From DASQFQ01 sp963811595 (lineage in GTDB: Bacteria; Actinomycetota; Thermoleophilia; Solirubrobacterales; Solirubrobacteraceae): a stretch of DNA of 64,000 bases. Below, in pieces: positions 9,859 through 17,232 of the stretch. The notes under the pieces are model-generated. The model searched no databases, had not been told where the DNA came from, and saw only the letters and a program-made list of their open reading frames with translations. The position numbers and the translations under genes are program-made. Numbering within the stretch: position 1 is the first letter of the stretch; each line of letters starts with the position of its first letter. The stretch lies in NCBI GenBank assembly GCA_963811595.1, contig CAWERW010000015.1, positions 248,001 through 312,000 on the forward strand. Direction: 5' to 3'.

Positions 9859-10153
9859 GCTCACCCTCGACAAGCTCATCCACGAGCCGGGCCGGCTGGC
9901 GATCCTGACGGTGCTCTCGTCGGTCAAGAGCGCCGACTTCGTCTTCCTCCAGCGGGCGACCGGACTCACCAAGGGCAACCTCTCGAGCCACCTCGCGAAG
10001 CTCGAGGCGGCCGGGCTCGTGAGCATCGAGAAGCGCTTCATCCGCCGCAAGCCGAACACGAACCTCGCGCTGACGCCGCTCGGGCGGGAGCGGATCGCCC
10101 GGCACTGGGCCCAGCTGGAGCGCCTCAAGCGCCTCGCGACGCCCGACGAGTGA
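9851..10153 (+). CDS. Winged-helix transcriptional regulator (MarR/ArsR-like fold)
   Basis: 100 residues, a single DNA-binding domain. It opens PELTLDKLIHEPGRLAILTV; the helix-turn-helix is LQRATGLTKGNLSSHLAKLE and the wing is IRRKPNTNLALTPLGRERI. This is the pattern of the small regulators annotated as transcriptional regulator or winged-helix DNA-binding protein. The GTG start lies inside the end of the membrane-protein gene. It probably represses its own operon through the palindrome at 9254-9278. No ligand-binding domain is present, so a signal may come through the membrane partner. Confidence 0.8.
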   Translation: MPELTLDKLIHEPGRLAILTVLSSVKSADFVFLQRATGLTKGNLSSHLAKLEAAGLVSIEKRFIRRKPNTNLALTPLGRERIARHWAQLERLKRLATPDE

Positions 10154-10171
10154 CGTTGCCGCTCGCAGTGC

Positions 10172-10177
10172 GACAAT
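10172..10177 (+). promoter_or_regulatory. -10 box GACAAT of the YbjQ-like gene
   Basis: GACAAT ends seven bases before ATG 10185, the same spacing as the other start-proximal -10 boxes here. No ribosome-binding sequence lies between, which fits a leaderless message. Confidence 0.4.
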
Positions 10178-10184
10178 CGGCCCG

Positions 10185-10532
10185 ATGACCTCCGCCGGCG
10201 CCGTTCAAGCAGACCTGCCCATCACGACCGCGCAGGAGCTGCCCGGCGTACAGGTCGCCCAGAGCCTGGGCCTCTGCTTCGGCCTGATCGTGCGGTCGAT
10301 GGGCTTCGCCAAGGGCTTCACGGCGAGCTTCTCCGCGCTGCGGTCGGGCGAGGTGAGTCAGTACACCGAGGTGCTCGAGGACTCGCGCCGCCACGCGGTG
10401 GACCGGATGACCGCAAACGCCCACGTGCTCGGCGCCGACGCGATCATCGCCGTCCGCTTCGACTCGTCGGAGATGGGCAAGGGCCTGACCGAGATCCTCG
10501 CCTACGGCACCGCGGTGAAGCTCGCGCGGTGA
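10185..10532 (+). CDS. YbjQ/UPF0145 family protein
   Basis: 115 residues covering a whole YbjQ-like domain. Hallmarks are the N-terminal TTAQELPGVQVAQSLG, the central VRSMGFAKGF, and the ANAHVLGADAIIAVRFDSSE helix-strand segment. The family forms pentameric beta-rich rings and has been called a heavy-metal-binding domain, but its cell role is not settled. It overlaps the next gene by four bases (GTGA), so they form a two-gene unit. Confidence 0.85.
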   Translation: MTSAGAVQADLPITTAQELPGVQVAQSLGLCFGLIVRSMGFAKGFTASFSALRSGEVSQYTEVLEDSRRHAVDRMTANAHVLGADAIIAVRFDSSEMGKGLTEILAYGTAVKLAR

Positions 10533-10867
10533 CCCAAGCTGACGCGGCCGCCGCCGAGCTCGGACGCCACTACGTCGCGGGGCACCTGGAGGCCGGCGAG
10601 CTCGACGAGCGGTTGGGCCGTCTCTACGCCGCGCCCGAGTCCGCCGTGGCGTTGCTGGAGGATCTGCCGGCGCTCGAGCCCGCCGTCCCTGCTCCCGTCG
10701 CCAGCCGCAAGGGCTGGTGGCGCCGCCGCCACGGCGAGAGCGACGGTGCGCACCCGGACTGGATCCCGACCTCCGAGCGCTTCCTCGACCCGACCACCGA
10801 CCGCCTGATGCGCGTCTGGCTGGACCAGCAGACGCGCACGCGGCACTACGTGGCCGAGCCCCGCTAG
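10529..10867 (+). CDS. DUF1707-domain small protein
   Basis: 112 residues. The N-terminal part (AAAELGRHYVAGHLEAGELDERLGRLYAA, then a short helix ending DLPAL) fits DUF1707, a roughly 50-residue SHOCT-like helical domain often found at the N-terminus of actinobacterial membrane proteins. The rest is basic then polar (GWWRRRHGES, DPTTDRLMRVWLDQQ) without membrane segments. GTG start overlaps the YbjQ gene. The stop codon shares a CTAG palindrome with the convergent sufD stop. Function unknown. Confidence 0.65.
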   Translation: MTQADAAAAELGRHYVAGHLEAGELDERLGRLYAAPESAVALLEDLPALEPAVPAPVASRKGWWRRRHGESDGAHPDWIPTSERFLDPTTDRLMRVWLDQQTRTRHYVAEPR

Positions 10868-12117
10868 TCGAGCACGCGCGCGAGCCGGCGCTCGAGCGCG
10901 CCCGCGAGGATCTCGCGGGTCGTGCCCTCCTCGAAGCGCTCGACGAGCTCGGCCATGAAGCCCTCGATCACGAGCCGCTGCGCCCGCGGCTCGGGCAGCC
11001 CGCGCGAGCGCAGGTAGAAGACCTGGTCCTTGTCGATCTGCGCGATCGCGGCCGCATGGGTGCAGCGGACGTCGTTGGCGAGGATCTCGAGGCCCGGGAT
11101 CGCGTCGACGTGCGCGCGCTTGGAGAGCAGCAGGTTGCGGCACTCCTGGAACGCATCGGTCTGCTGGGCGCCCGGATCGACCTTGATCACGCCTCGCCAG
11201 ACCGCCGACGAGCGGCCCGCCAGGATCCCGCGGAAGGCGAGGTCGGAGAAGGTGTTGGGCGCCGCGTGCTCCTGCGTCGTGTCGAAGTCGACGTGCTGGC
11301 GGCCCTGCGGCACGTAGGCGCCGGTGACCTTGCCCTCGGCGCCCTCGCCGGCGAGCTTGGTCTCCATCCGCACGCGGCCGCGCGCCGAGCCGAAGCCGAC
11401 CGCGACCCAGTCGAGCTTGCCGTCGCGCTGCACCTCGGCCCGCTGCGCGCCGAAGATCCACGACTTCTCGTTGAGGTCCTGGCCGCAGACGTAGCGGAGC
11501 TTGGCGTTCTGCCCGACCACGAGCTCGACGACGGTGTTGAGCAGCGTCTCGCTCTCGGCGTCGCCGGAGAGGTACTGCTCCCACACCTCGGCCTCGGCGC
11601 CCTCCTCGAGCACGATCAGCACGCGCCGCTGCAGGGCGGTGCCGGCGGCGGCGGTGACGGCGTTGAGCAGGATCGGCGCCTCGACGCGCACGCCGCGCGG
11701 GACGTACACGAACGCGCCGGAGACCCAGCCGGCGTCGTTGGCCGCCACGAAGATGTCGTCGGCGGGGACGATCGTGCCGAGGTGCGGCTCGACCAGCTCC
11801 GGGTACTGCTGCGCGGCGGCGTCGAGCGCCATCACGGTCGGGCTCTCGGGCGTGCCGGGCTCGCCGACGTCGCTGTGGCCGTCGACCTGGGTGAGCGTGA
11901 TGCCCTCCGCGGGGGTCTCGAACAGCGGCTCGGGCAGCGTCAGCTCGGCGTCGGCGGGCGCCGCGTCGAAACGGTCCAGCTCAAACTTCCCGAGGTCGGT
12001 GAACTCCCAGCCCGTCGCGCCCTTGAAGCGCGGCAGGTCGAGCTCGTCCCTCAAGGAAGCGGCGCGCTCTCGGCGCGCCGCAAGCCACTCCGGCTCGTGG
12101 ATGGTGGCCTCAGCCAA
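10864..12117 (-). CDS. sufD: Fe-S assembly scaffold subunit SufD
   Basis: 417 residues, the usual SufD length. The N-terminal SufD helix region (EPEWLAARRERAASLRDELD, then GWEFTDLGKF) leads into the right-handed beta-helix core shared with SufB, including YVPRGVRVEAPILLN, the segment around NTFSDLAFRGILAGRSS and the C-terminal SRGLPEPRAQRLVIEGFMAE. It forms the SufBC2D complex that builds Fe-S clusters in the cytoplasm. It overlaps sufB by eight bases and is the last gene of the Rieske-sufB-sufD operon. Partner SufC is encoded 17 kb away. Confidence 0.95.
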   Translation of the reverse strand: MAEATIHEPEWLAARRERAASLRDELDLPRFKGATGWEFTDLGKFELDRFDAAPADAELTLPEPLFETPAEGITLTQVDGHSDVGEPGTPESPTVMALDAAAQQYPELVEPHLGTIVPADDIFVAANDAGWVSGAFVYVPRGVRVEAPILLNAVTAAAGTALQRRVLIVLEEGAEAEVWEQYLSGDAESETLLNTVVELVVGQNAKLRYVCGQDLNEKSWIFGAQRAEVQRDGKLDWVAVGFGSARGRVRMETKLAGEGAEGKVTGAYVPQGRQHVDFDTTQEHAAPNTFSDLAFRGILAGRSSAVWRGVIKVDPGAQQTDAFQECRNLLLSKRAHVDAIPGLEILANDVRCTHAAAIAQIDKDQVFYLRSRGLPEPRAQRLVIEGFMAELVERFEEGTTREILAGALERRLARVLD

Positions 12118-13546
12118 TGGAGCCCTCCATCTGCAGCTCGATGAGGCGGTTCATCTCGACCGCGTACTCCATCGGGAGCTCCTTGACGATCGGCTCGATG
12201 AAGCCGTTGACGATCAGCTTGCCCGCCTCCTCCTCGGAGAGGCCGCGGCTCATCAGGTAGAAGAGCTGCTCCTCGCCGATCTTGGAGACCGACGCCTCGT
12301 GGCCGACGTCGACGTCGTCCTCGCCGATGCGGATCGTCGGGTAGGTGTCAGAGCGCGAGTCCTCGTCGAGCAGGAGCGCGTCGCAGACGACCTTGGACTT
12401 CGAGCCGTGCGCGCCCTTGGCGACCTCGAGCAGGCCGCGGTAGGAGGAGCGCCCGCCGTCCTTGGAGATCGACTTGGCGAAGATGTTCGACGTCGTGTTC
12501 GGCGCCGCGTGGATGATCTTCGCGCCCGCGTCCTGGTGCTGGCCGTTGCCGGCGAACGCGATCGAGAGCACCTCGCCGTGGGCGCGCTCGCCCATCAGGT
12601 AGACGCTCGGGTACTTCATCGTCAGCTTCGAGCCGAGGTTGCAGTCGACCCACTCGACCGTCGCGTCGGTCTCGGCGATCGCGCGCTTGGTCACGAGGTT
12701 GTAGACGTTCTGCGACCAGTTCTGCACGGTCGTGTAGCGGATCCGCGCGCCCGGCTTGGCGATCAGCTCGACCACGGCGGAGTGCAGCGAGTCCGACGAC
12801 CAGATCGGCGCCGTGCAGCCCTCGACGTAGTGCACGTAGGAGCCCTCGTCGGCGATGATCAGCGTCCGCTCGAACTGGCCCATGTTCTCGGTGTTGATGC
12901 GGAAGTAGGCCTGCAGCGGCATCTCGACGTGCACGCCCGGCGGGACGTAGACGAACGAGCCGCCCGACCACACCGCGGAGTTCAGCGCCGCGAGCTTGTT
13001 GTCGTTCGAGGGGATGATCGTCGCGAAGTACTCGCGTACGAGGTCCTCGTGCTCACGCAGGCCCGAGTCCATGTCCATGAACACGACGCCCTGCTTCTCG
13101 AGGTCCTCGCGCACCTGGTGGTAGACGACCTCGGACTCGTACTGGGCGCCGACGCCGGAGAGGAACTTGCGCTCGGCCTCCGGGATGCCCAGCTTGTCGA
13201 AGGTGTTCTTGATGTCCTCGGGGACGTCGTCCCAGGTCGTCGAGGACTTCTCCGACGCGCGGACGAAGTAGTGGATGTTGTCGTAGTCGACGTCGGCCAG
13301 ATACGGCGAGCCCCACGTCGGCTGCGGGCGCGACATGAAGTGCTCGTAGGCCTTGAGGCGGAACTCGAGCATCCAGTCCGGCTCGTTCTTGAACTCCGAG
13401 ATCTGCTTGACGAGCTCGGGCGTGAGGCCCTTGGGAGCCTTGAAGGCGTAGCCCGTCTCAGAGTCGTGGAAGCCGAACTTCGTCTTGTAGTCGGCGTTGA
13501 TGCCGACCAGCGCCTGCTGCTCGGCGATCGTTTCAGGCGTCGCCAT
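12110..13546 (-). CDS. sufB: Fe-S assembly scaffold subunit SufB
   Basis: 478 residues, full length. Characteristic segments are GINADYKTKFGFHDSETGYA near the start, YVPPGVHVEMPLQAYFRIN, the YVEGCTAP cysteine segment, NWSQNVYNLVTKR and the C-terminal MSRGLSEEEAGKLIVNGFIE. SufB is the scaffold on which the cluster forms, receiving sulfur from SufS/SufU and working with SufC and SufD. It lies three bases downstream of the Rieske ferredoxin gene and overlaps sufD. Regulation is probably through the palindrome at 13887-13903. Confidence 0.97.
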   Translation of the reverse strand: MATPETIAEQQALVGINADYKTKFGFHDSETGYAFKAPKGLTPELVKQISEFKNEPDWMLEFRLKAYEHFMSRPQPTWGSPYLADVDYDNIHYFVRASEKSSTTWDDVPEDIKNTFDKLGIPEAERKFLSGVGAQYESEVVYHQVREDLEKQGVVFMDMDSGLREHEDLVREYFATIIPSNDNKLAALNSAVWSGGSFVYVPPGVHVEMPLQAYFRINTENMGQFERTLIIADEGSYVHYVEGCTAPIWSSDSLHSAVVELIAKPGARIRYTTVQNWSQNVYNLVTKRAIAETDATVEWVDCNLGSKLTMKYPSVYLMGERAHGEVLSIAFAGNGQHQDAGAKIIHAAPNTTSNIFAKSISKDGGRSSYRGLLEVAKGAHGSKSKVVCDALLLDEDSRSDTYPTIRIGEDDVDVGHEASVSKIGEEQLFYLMSRGLSEEEAGKLIVNGFIEPIVKELPMEYAVEMNRLIELQMEGSIG

Positions 13547-13549
13547 AGG

Positions 13550-13867
13550 TCAATCGACCTCCAGTCGGATCACGCCGGCCGCGACCGACACCGGAAAGGT
13601 GTCGATCGGGACGTACGCGGGCAAATTCAGGGGCTTCCCGGTGCGCAGGTCGAACACGGAGCCGTGCCGCGGGCACTCCACGGTGCACGTCTCTGGGTCG
13701 ACCTCGCCCTCGAGCAGGTTGCCATCATCGTGTGAGCAGCGGTCCTCGATGGCGACCAGCTCGCCGTTGCAGTTGAAGACGCCGATCTCGAGGTCCTCCC
13801 ATTCGACGAGACGGTGCTCGCCGGGGGGCAGCTCCTCGAGGGGGCAGATGTCGATCACAGGGGTCAT
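13550..13867 (-). CDS. Rieske-type [2Fe-2S] ferredoxin of the SUF operon
   Basis: 105 residues. The two Rieske ligand pairs are C44-x-H46 (DRCSHDDGN) and C65-x2-H68 (ECPRHGSVFD), which hold a 2Fe-2S cluster with two His and two Cys. It resembles the small non-haem ferredoxin subunits of dioxygenases and the Rieske proteins that sit in many actinobacterial suf operons. As first gene of the operon it may supply electrons or reductant to cluster assembly; this is inferred from position. The message starts about 30 bases upstream, within the operator palindrome. Confidence 0.9.
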   Translation of the reverse strand: MTPVIDICPLEELPPGEHRLVEWEDLEIGVFNCNGELVAIEDRCSHDDGNLLEGEVDPETCTVECPRHGSVFDLRTGKPLNLPAYVPIDTFPVSVAAGVIRLEVD

Positions 13868-13886
13868 TTGTCACGAACTCCGACTG

Positions 13887-13903
13887 CTCAAGTCGGACTT
13901 GAG
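13887..13903. promoter_or_regulatory. Palindromic operator of the Rieske-sufB-sufD operon
   Basis: CTCAAGT-cgg-ACTTGAG is a perfect 7+7 inverted repeat. It extends to GACT and AGTC outer arms (13882-13907) with one unpaired base. It lies directly downstream of the TAGACT -10 box (13909-13904, minus strand), so it covers the expected transcription start. A bound dimer would block transcription. The best candidate ligand is the Rrf2-family protein encoded at 30316-30771. Confidence 0.6.
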
Positions 13904-13909
13904 AGTCTA
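13904..13909 (-). promoter_or_regulatory. -10 box TAGACT of the suf operon
   Basis: TAGACT on the minus strand, about 37 bases before the ATG at 13867. The start site would fall near 13897 inside the palindrome, giving a leader of about 30 bases. No convincing -35 is visible. Confidence 0.5.
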
Positions 13910-13929
13910 GCGGCCGGAGCTCGCGCAGC

Positions 13930-14793
13930 TCAGCCGTAGGCGAGCAAGCGGCAGGGCCCGCCGGAGCCCTCCTCCCACGGCACGACGCCGACCGACACGA
14001 AGGCGCCCTTGGGGCGCAGCGCGGACAGGTTGGCGACGTTCTCGATGCCGTAGCGGTCGGCGCCCAGCAGCCGGTTGTGGACGGCGAACGTGGTCGAGTT
14101 GCCCGGGTCGAGGCTGAGCGTGTCGACGCCGATCCCCTGGATCTTGCGAGTCAGGAGCAGCTCCAAGGCGTCGATCCCGAAGCCGGGGAAGTGGTAGGTG
14201 GTGCCGACGGTGCCCTTGTACGCCGCGTCGTCGTTGACCTTGGAGGCCCAGCCCGAGTTCATGAAGACGACGGCGCCGCGCGGGATGCGGCCGTGGCGGC
14301 GCTCGTAGCGGGCCACGTCGTCAGGCGTGACCTCGGCGTCGGGGTCCGAGGCGGCGCGGCGGGAGATGTCGATCACCGCCGCGGGCGCGAGCAGCTCCTC
14401 GGGGCGCAGCTGCGGCACCCGGCGGCCGCCCGGGATGAAGTGCCCCGGGGCGTCCATGTGCGTGCCGGAGTGCTCGCCGAAGGTCCACTCCTGCGAGTAG
14501 AAGCCGTCCGGGTCGTAGTTCTTGAGCGTGCGCCGGGTCGGCTCGTCGCCGGTGTAGACCGGGAAGCCGGCGGTGAAGGTGTGCGTGAGGTCGGTGACCC
14601 GGCCGAAGCCCTTGCCGTGGCCGTGGCCGTGGCCGCGGCCGCGGCCCCGCTTGCGGCCGCGCTTGGCCTCGGCCGTGCCGGGGATGGCCGCCGCCAGGGC
14701 GACCGCGCCCCCGCCGGCCAGGAGCGCGCGCCGGCTGACGCCCTCGCGCTCGTTCTGCTCACGGACGGTCTCGATGGTGCCGGGCAGGCACAT
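13930..14793 (-). CDS. Exported cyclase-family (kynurenine formamidase-like) metal hydrolase
   Basis: 287 residues. ATG 14793 follows a GAGGGGAG ribosome site. The N-terminus has a twin-arginine-like signal (SRRALLAGGGAVALAAAIPG). A basic, His-rich low-complexity stretch (about residues 45-65, GHGHGHGKGFG) follows. The cyclase fold begins at VTDLTHTFTAGFPVYTGDEP and contains the metal motif HSGTHMDAPGHF (HxGTHxDxPxHF). A second conserved piece is GVDTLSLDPGN. Family members hydrolyse aryl formamides or cyclise polyketides using Zn or Mn. The substrate is unknown, but Tat export suggests a folded metalloenzyme outside the cytoplasm. Confidence 0.85.
   Translation of the reverse strand: MCLPGTIETVREQNEREGVSRRALLAGGGAVALAAAIPGTAEAKRGRKRGRGRGHGHGHGKGFGRVTDLTHTFTAGFPVYTGDEPTRRTLKNYDPDGFYSQEWTFGEHSGTHMDAPGHFIPGGRRVPQLRPEELLAPAAVIDISRRAASDPDAEVTPDDVARYERRHGRIPRGAVVFMNSGWASKVNDDAAYKGTVGTTYHFPGFGIDALELLLTRKIQGIGVDTLSLDPGNSTTFAVHNRLLGADRYGIENVANLSALRPKGAFVSVGVVPWEEGSGGPCRLLAYG
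14615..14644 (+). repeat. Five tandem hexamers CCGTGG/CCGCGG within the cyclase gene
   Basis: Three CCGTGG units followed by two CCGCGG units encode the Arg/His-Gly run on the minus strand. Units of six keep the frame, so slippage here would change only the length of the Gly/His/Arg linker after the Tat signal. Confidence 0.6.
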
Positions 14794-14830
14794 TCTGGCT
14801 CCCCTCGATTGCTTGGCGCGCAAGATAGTT

Positions 14831-14836
14831 CAGACT
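14831..14836 (+). promoter_or_regulatory. -10 box CAGACT of the phospholipase-D-like gene
   Basis: CAGACT ends eight bases before GTG 14845 with no ribosome site between them. It matches the start-proximal -10 pattern in the window except for its first base. Confidence 0.4.
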
Positions 14837-14844
14837 CCCGCCGC

Positions 14845-15879
14845 GTGCTTGACGTCATCACGCTGGTGGAGGGCGGGCAGCGCGCCGAGGCGGTCGCGGA
14901 GCGGCTGATCGCGTGGCTGGGCGAGGCGCGCGAGTCGCTCGATCTCGCGCTCTACGACGTCCGCCTGCCGGGCGAGCTGGGCGACGCGGTCGGCGGCGCG
15001 ATCCGCGGCGCGCACGCCCGCGGGGTGCGGGTGCGGATCATGTTCAACGAGGAGGAGCGCGAGGAGGAGCCGCGGCCCTTCGAGCCGCCGCCGCCGCGCA
15101 CGGAGCCCGAGCTGCTCGAGCAGCTCGGCGTGCCGGTCAAGGGCATCCCGGGCTGGCGCGACCTCATGCACCACAAGTACGTCGTGCGCGACGGCACGGC
15201 CGTGTGGACGGGCTCGGCGAACTGGACGATCGACAACTGGACGCGGGCCGAGAACGTGCTCGCGACCGTCGAGTCGCGCGGGCTCGCGACCGCCTACACG
15301 CGCGACTTCCAGCAGCTGTGGCAACGCGAGCGGATCGACGACCGCGACGGCTTCGACGCCCCGTGGGCCCAGGTCGGCAACGCGGGCGTGCGCCCGTGGT
15401 TCTGCCCCGGGCGCGGGCCCGAGCTGTCGCACCGGATCGCCAAGCGGATCGGCGCCGCGCGCACGCGCGTGCGCATCGCCTCGCCGGTGCTGACCGCCGG
15501 CCCGATCCTCGGCACGCTCAACGAGGTCCTGGCCGAGGGCCGGCTCGACGTGCGCGGGGTGTGCGACGCCACCCAGGTCCGCCAGGTGTTCGGCCAGTGG
15601 GCGCAGAACCCCCGCTCGCGATGGAAGGGGCCGCTGCTCGAGCGCGCGCTCGAGGTCTTCCACGGCAAGCGCTCGACGCCCTACCGCCCCGACTCGGTCC
15701 ACGACTTCATGCACGCGAAGGTGACCGTCGCCGACGACACGGTCTTCCTCGGATCGTTCAACCTCTCGCGCTCGGGCGAGACGAACGCCGAGAACGTGCT
15801 CGAGATCACCGACCCCGCGCTCGCGGACCGGCTGGCGGGCTGGATCGACGAGCTCCGGGAGCGCTACCCGCCCTACTAG
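14845..15879 (+). CDS. Phospholipase D-like domain protein
   Basis: 344 residues with two HKD half-sites: HHKYVVRDGTAVWTGSANWT in the first half and HAKVTVADDTVFLGSFNLS in the second. Two HxK(x)4D motifs in one chain form one active site in the PLD superfamily, which includes phospholipases, cardiolipin synthases and nucleases. There is no signal peptide or membrane helix, so it is cytoplasmic. GTG 14845 is the start, eight bases after a CAGACT -10 box. Its TAG stop doubles as the first half of the -10 box for the next gene. Substrate unknown. Confidence 0.85.
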   Translation: MLDVITLVEGGQRAEAVAERLIAWLGEARESLDLALYDVRLPGELGDAVGGAIRGAHARGVRVRIMFNEEEREEEPRPFEPPPPRTEPELLEQLGVPVKGIPGWRDLMHHKYVVRDGTAVWTGSANWTIDNWTRAENVLATVESRGLATAYTRDFQQLWQRERIDDRDGFDAPWAQVGNAGVRPWFCPGRGPELSHRIAKRIGAARTRVRIASPVLTAGPILGTLNEVLAEGRLDVRGVCDATQVRQVFGQWAQNPRSRWKGPLLERALEVFHGKRSTPYRPDSVHDFMHAKVTVADDTVFLGSFNLSRSGETNAENVLEITDPALADRLAGWIDELRERYPPY

Positions 15880-15882
15880 TCT
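15877..15882 (+). promoter_or_regulatory. -10 box TAGTCT overlapping the upstream stop codon
   Basis: TAGTCT begins with the TAG stop of the phospholipase-D-like gene and ends seven bases before GTG 15890. No ribosome site lies between. Confidence 0.5.
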
Positions 15883-15889
15883 CCGCGGC

Positions 15890-16714
15890 GTGGACGACGT
15901 GCATGCGCACCTGGCGGGCGCCTATGAGCGGGCCGCGCCCACCTACGACCGCGCGCCGTTCTCCCACCATGCGCCGTTCGGCGAGCGGCTCGCCCAGCTC
16001 GTGGTGCTCGGGCCCGGCGGCCGGGTGCTCGACGTCGGGTGCGGCGCCGGCGGCGCGCTGCTGCCCGCGGCGTGGCGCGTCGGGCCGACCGGCGAGGCGG
16101 TCGGGATCGACCTCTCCGAGGGGATGGTCGCGCGCACGCGCGAGGCGGCGGCGGAAGCCGGCCTCGACTGGGTGCGGGCCGAGGTCGGCGACGGCGCGTC
16201 GCTGGCGTTCGAGGACGCGTCCTTCGACGCCGTGCTGTGCGCGTTCACGCTCGCGGCGATCCCCGACGCCGAGGCGGCGCTGGCCGAGATGCGCCGCGTG
16301 CTGCGGCCGACCGGGTCGCTCGGCGTGGCCGTGTGGGAGAGCCTCGTCGACAGCCAGTGGCGGTGGGAGGGCGAGCTGATGCAGGAGGCCGCCGACCAGG
16401 CGCCGCCGGAGCTCCTCGAGACGGTCGGCCGGCTGAGCGCGCGCTTCCCGGACGGGGAGAAGCTGCGCGCGGCGCTCGAGGCGGCCGGGTTCCGCGACGT
16501 CGAAGTGGCGCCGATGCACGTCGACCGCACCTATCCGACCGCGGACTCGTGGTGGGAGTGGTTCATGTCCGGCGGCGCGCGAGCGTTCATCGAGTCGTTG
16601 CCCGAGGCGGCGCAGGAGCGCTTCCGCGAGGGCGGCCTGGCGCGGCTGGCCGGCGCGAGTGAAGACGCGCGGACGCGCCGCTTCGTGGCCGCGCTCGCGC
16701 ACGCGCGCGTGTGA
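15890..16714 (+). CDS. Class I SAM-dependent methyltransferase
   Basis: 274 residues. Motif I is RVLDVGCGAGGALLPAAW, the acidic residue of motif II is in EAVGIDLSEGMVAR, and the later strand is SFDAVLCAFTLAAIPDAEAA. The Methyltransf_11-type fold is complete, followed by a C-terminal substrate lid with Trp-rich ADSWWEWFMSGGARAF. Resembles small-molecule methyltransferases of the UbiE/CcoM kind; the acceptor is unknown. GTG start, likely leaderless. It overlaps the next methyltransferase by four bases. Confidence 0.85.
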   Translation: MDDVHAHLAGAYERAAPTYDRAPFSHHAPFGERLAQLVVLGPGGRVLDVGCGAGGALLPAAWRVGPTGEAVGIDLSEGMVARTREAAAEAGLDWVRAEVGDGASLAFEDASFDAVLCAFTLAAIPDAEAALAEMRRVLRPTGSLGVAVWESLVDSQWRWEGELMQEAADQAPPELLETVGRLSARFPDGEKLRAALEAAGFRDVEVAPMHVDRTYPTADSWWEWFMSGGARAFIESLPEAAQERFREGGLARLAGASEDARTRRFVAALAHARV

Positions 16715-17094
16715 GCCGGCGGCTGCGGGCGATCGTCGACGGGCTCGGCCTGCGGCCGGGCGAGCGCGTGCTCGAGATCGGGTGCGGGCACGGCGTCGCC
16801 GCGACGTTCATCTGCGAGGCCGGCGCGCGCCTGACCGCGGTCGACCGCTCGCCGAAGATGATCGAGGCGGCGGTGCGGCGCAACGCGGCGTGGGTCGAGG
16901 CGGGCAGCGCCGAGTTCCTCGTCGCCTCGCTCGAGGCGCTCGACCTCGGCGACCGGCGCTTCGACACGATCCTCGCGGTGCGCGTCGGGCTCTTCCATCG
17001 CGAGCCGGCGCGGGCGCGCGCGCTCGCGGAGCCGTGGCTGGCGCCGGGCGGGCGGCTCGTCGCGGCGTTCGACGAGCCGGTCGCGAACCGGTAG
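16711..17094 (+). CDS. Short class I SAM-dependent methyltransferase
   Basis: 127 residues, much shorter than its neighbour. It keeps motif I (RVLEIGCGHGVAATFICEAG), motif II (LTAVDRSPKMIEAAVRRN) and the strand DTILAVRVGLFHRE, then ends soon after a GGRLVAAFDEP strand. There is no substrate-binding lid, so it may be a minimal enzyme or act with the upstream methyltransferase, to which it is coupled by a GTGA overlap. A 138-base spacer with only a weak hairpin (17136-17148) follows. Confidence 0.75.
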   Translation: MSRRLRAIVDGLGLRPGERVLEIGCGHGVAATFICEAGARLTAVDRSPKMIEAAVRRNAAWVEAGSAEFLVASLEALDLGDRRFDTILAVRVGLFHREPARARALAEPWLAPGGRLVAAFDEPVANR

Positions 17095-17232
17095 CGTCCG
17101 CGGCGCGCGCGAGGGCGCACCCTGGTCCGCGGGCAGGGGCTCAGCCCCACCTCGACGGTAGAGCGGAAGCTTCTGTTCCGATCGACCTCGGCCCGGCGTG
17201 CGGACCTCGGGCGACACGTGAGGTGATCGGAG

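Noticed and set aside
17095..17232. Possible small RNA or terminator in the spacer before the ankyrin gene
   Set aside because: Only a 5-bp stem (GGGGC-tca-GCCCC) is present, too weak to support a call.
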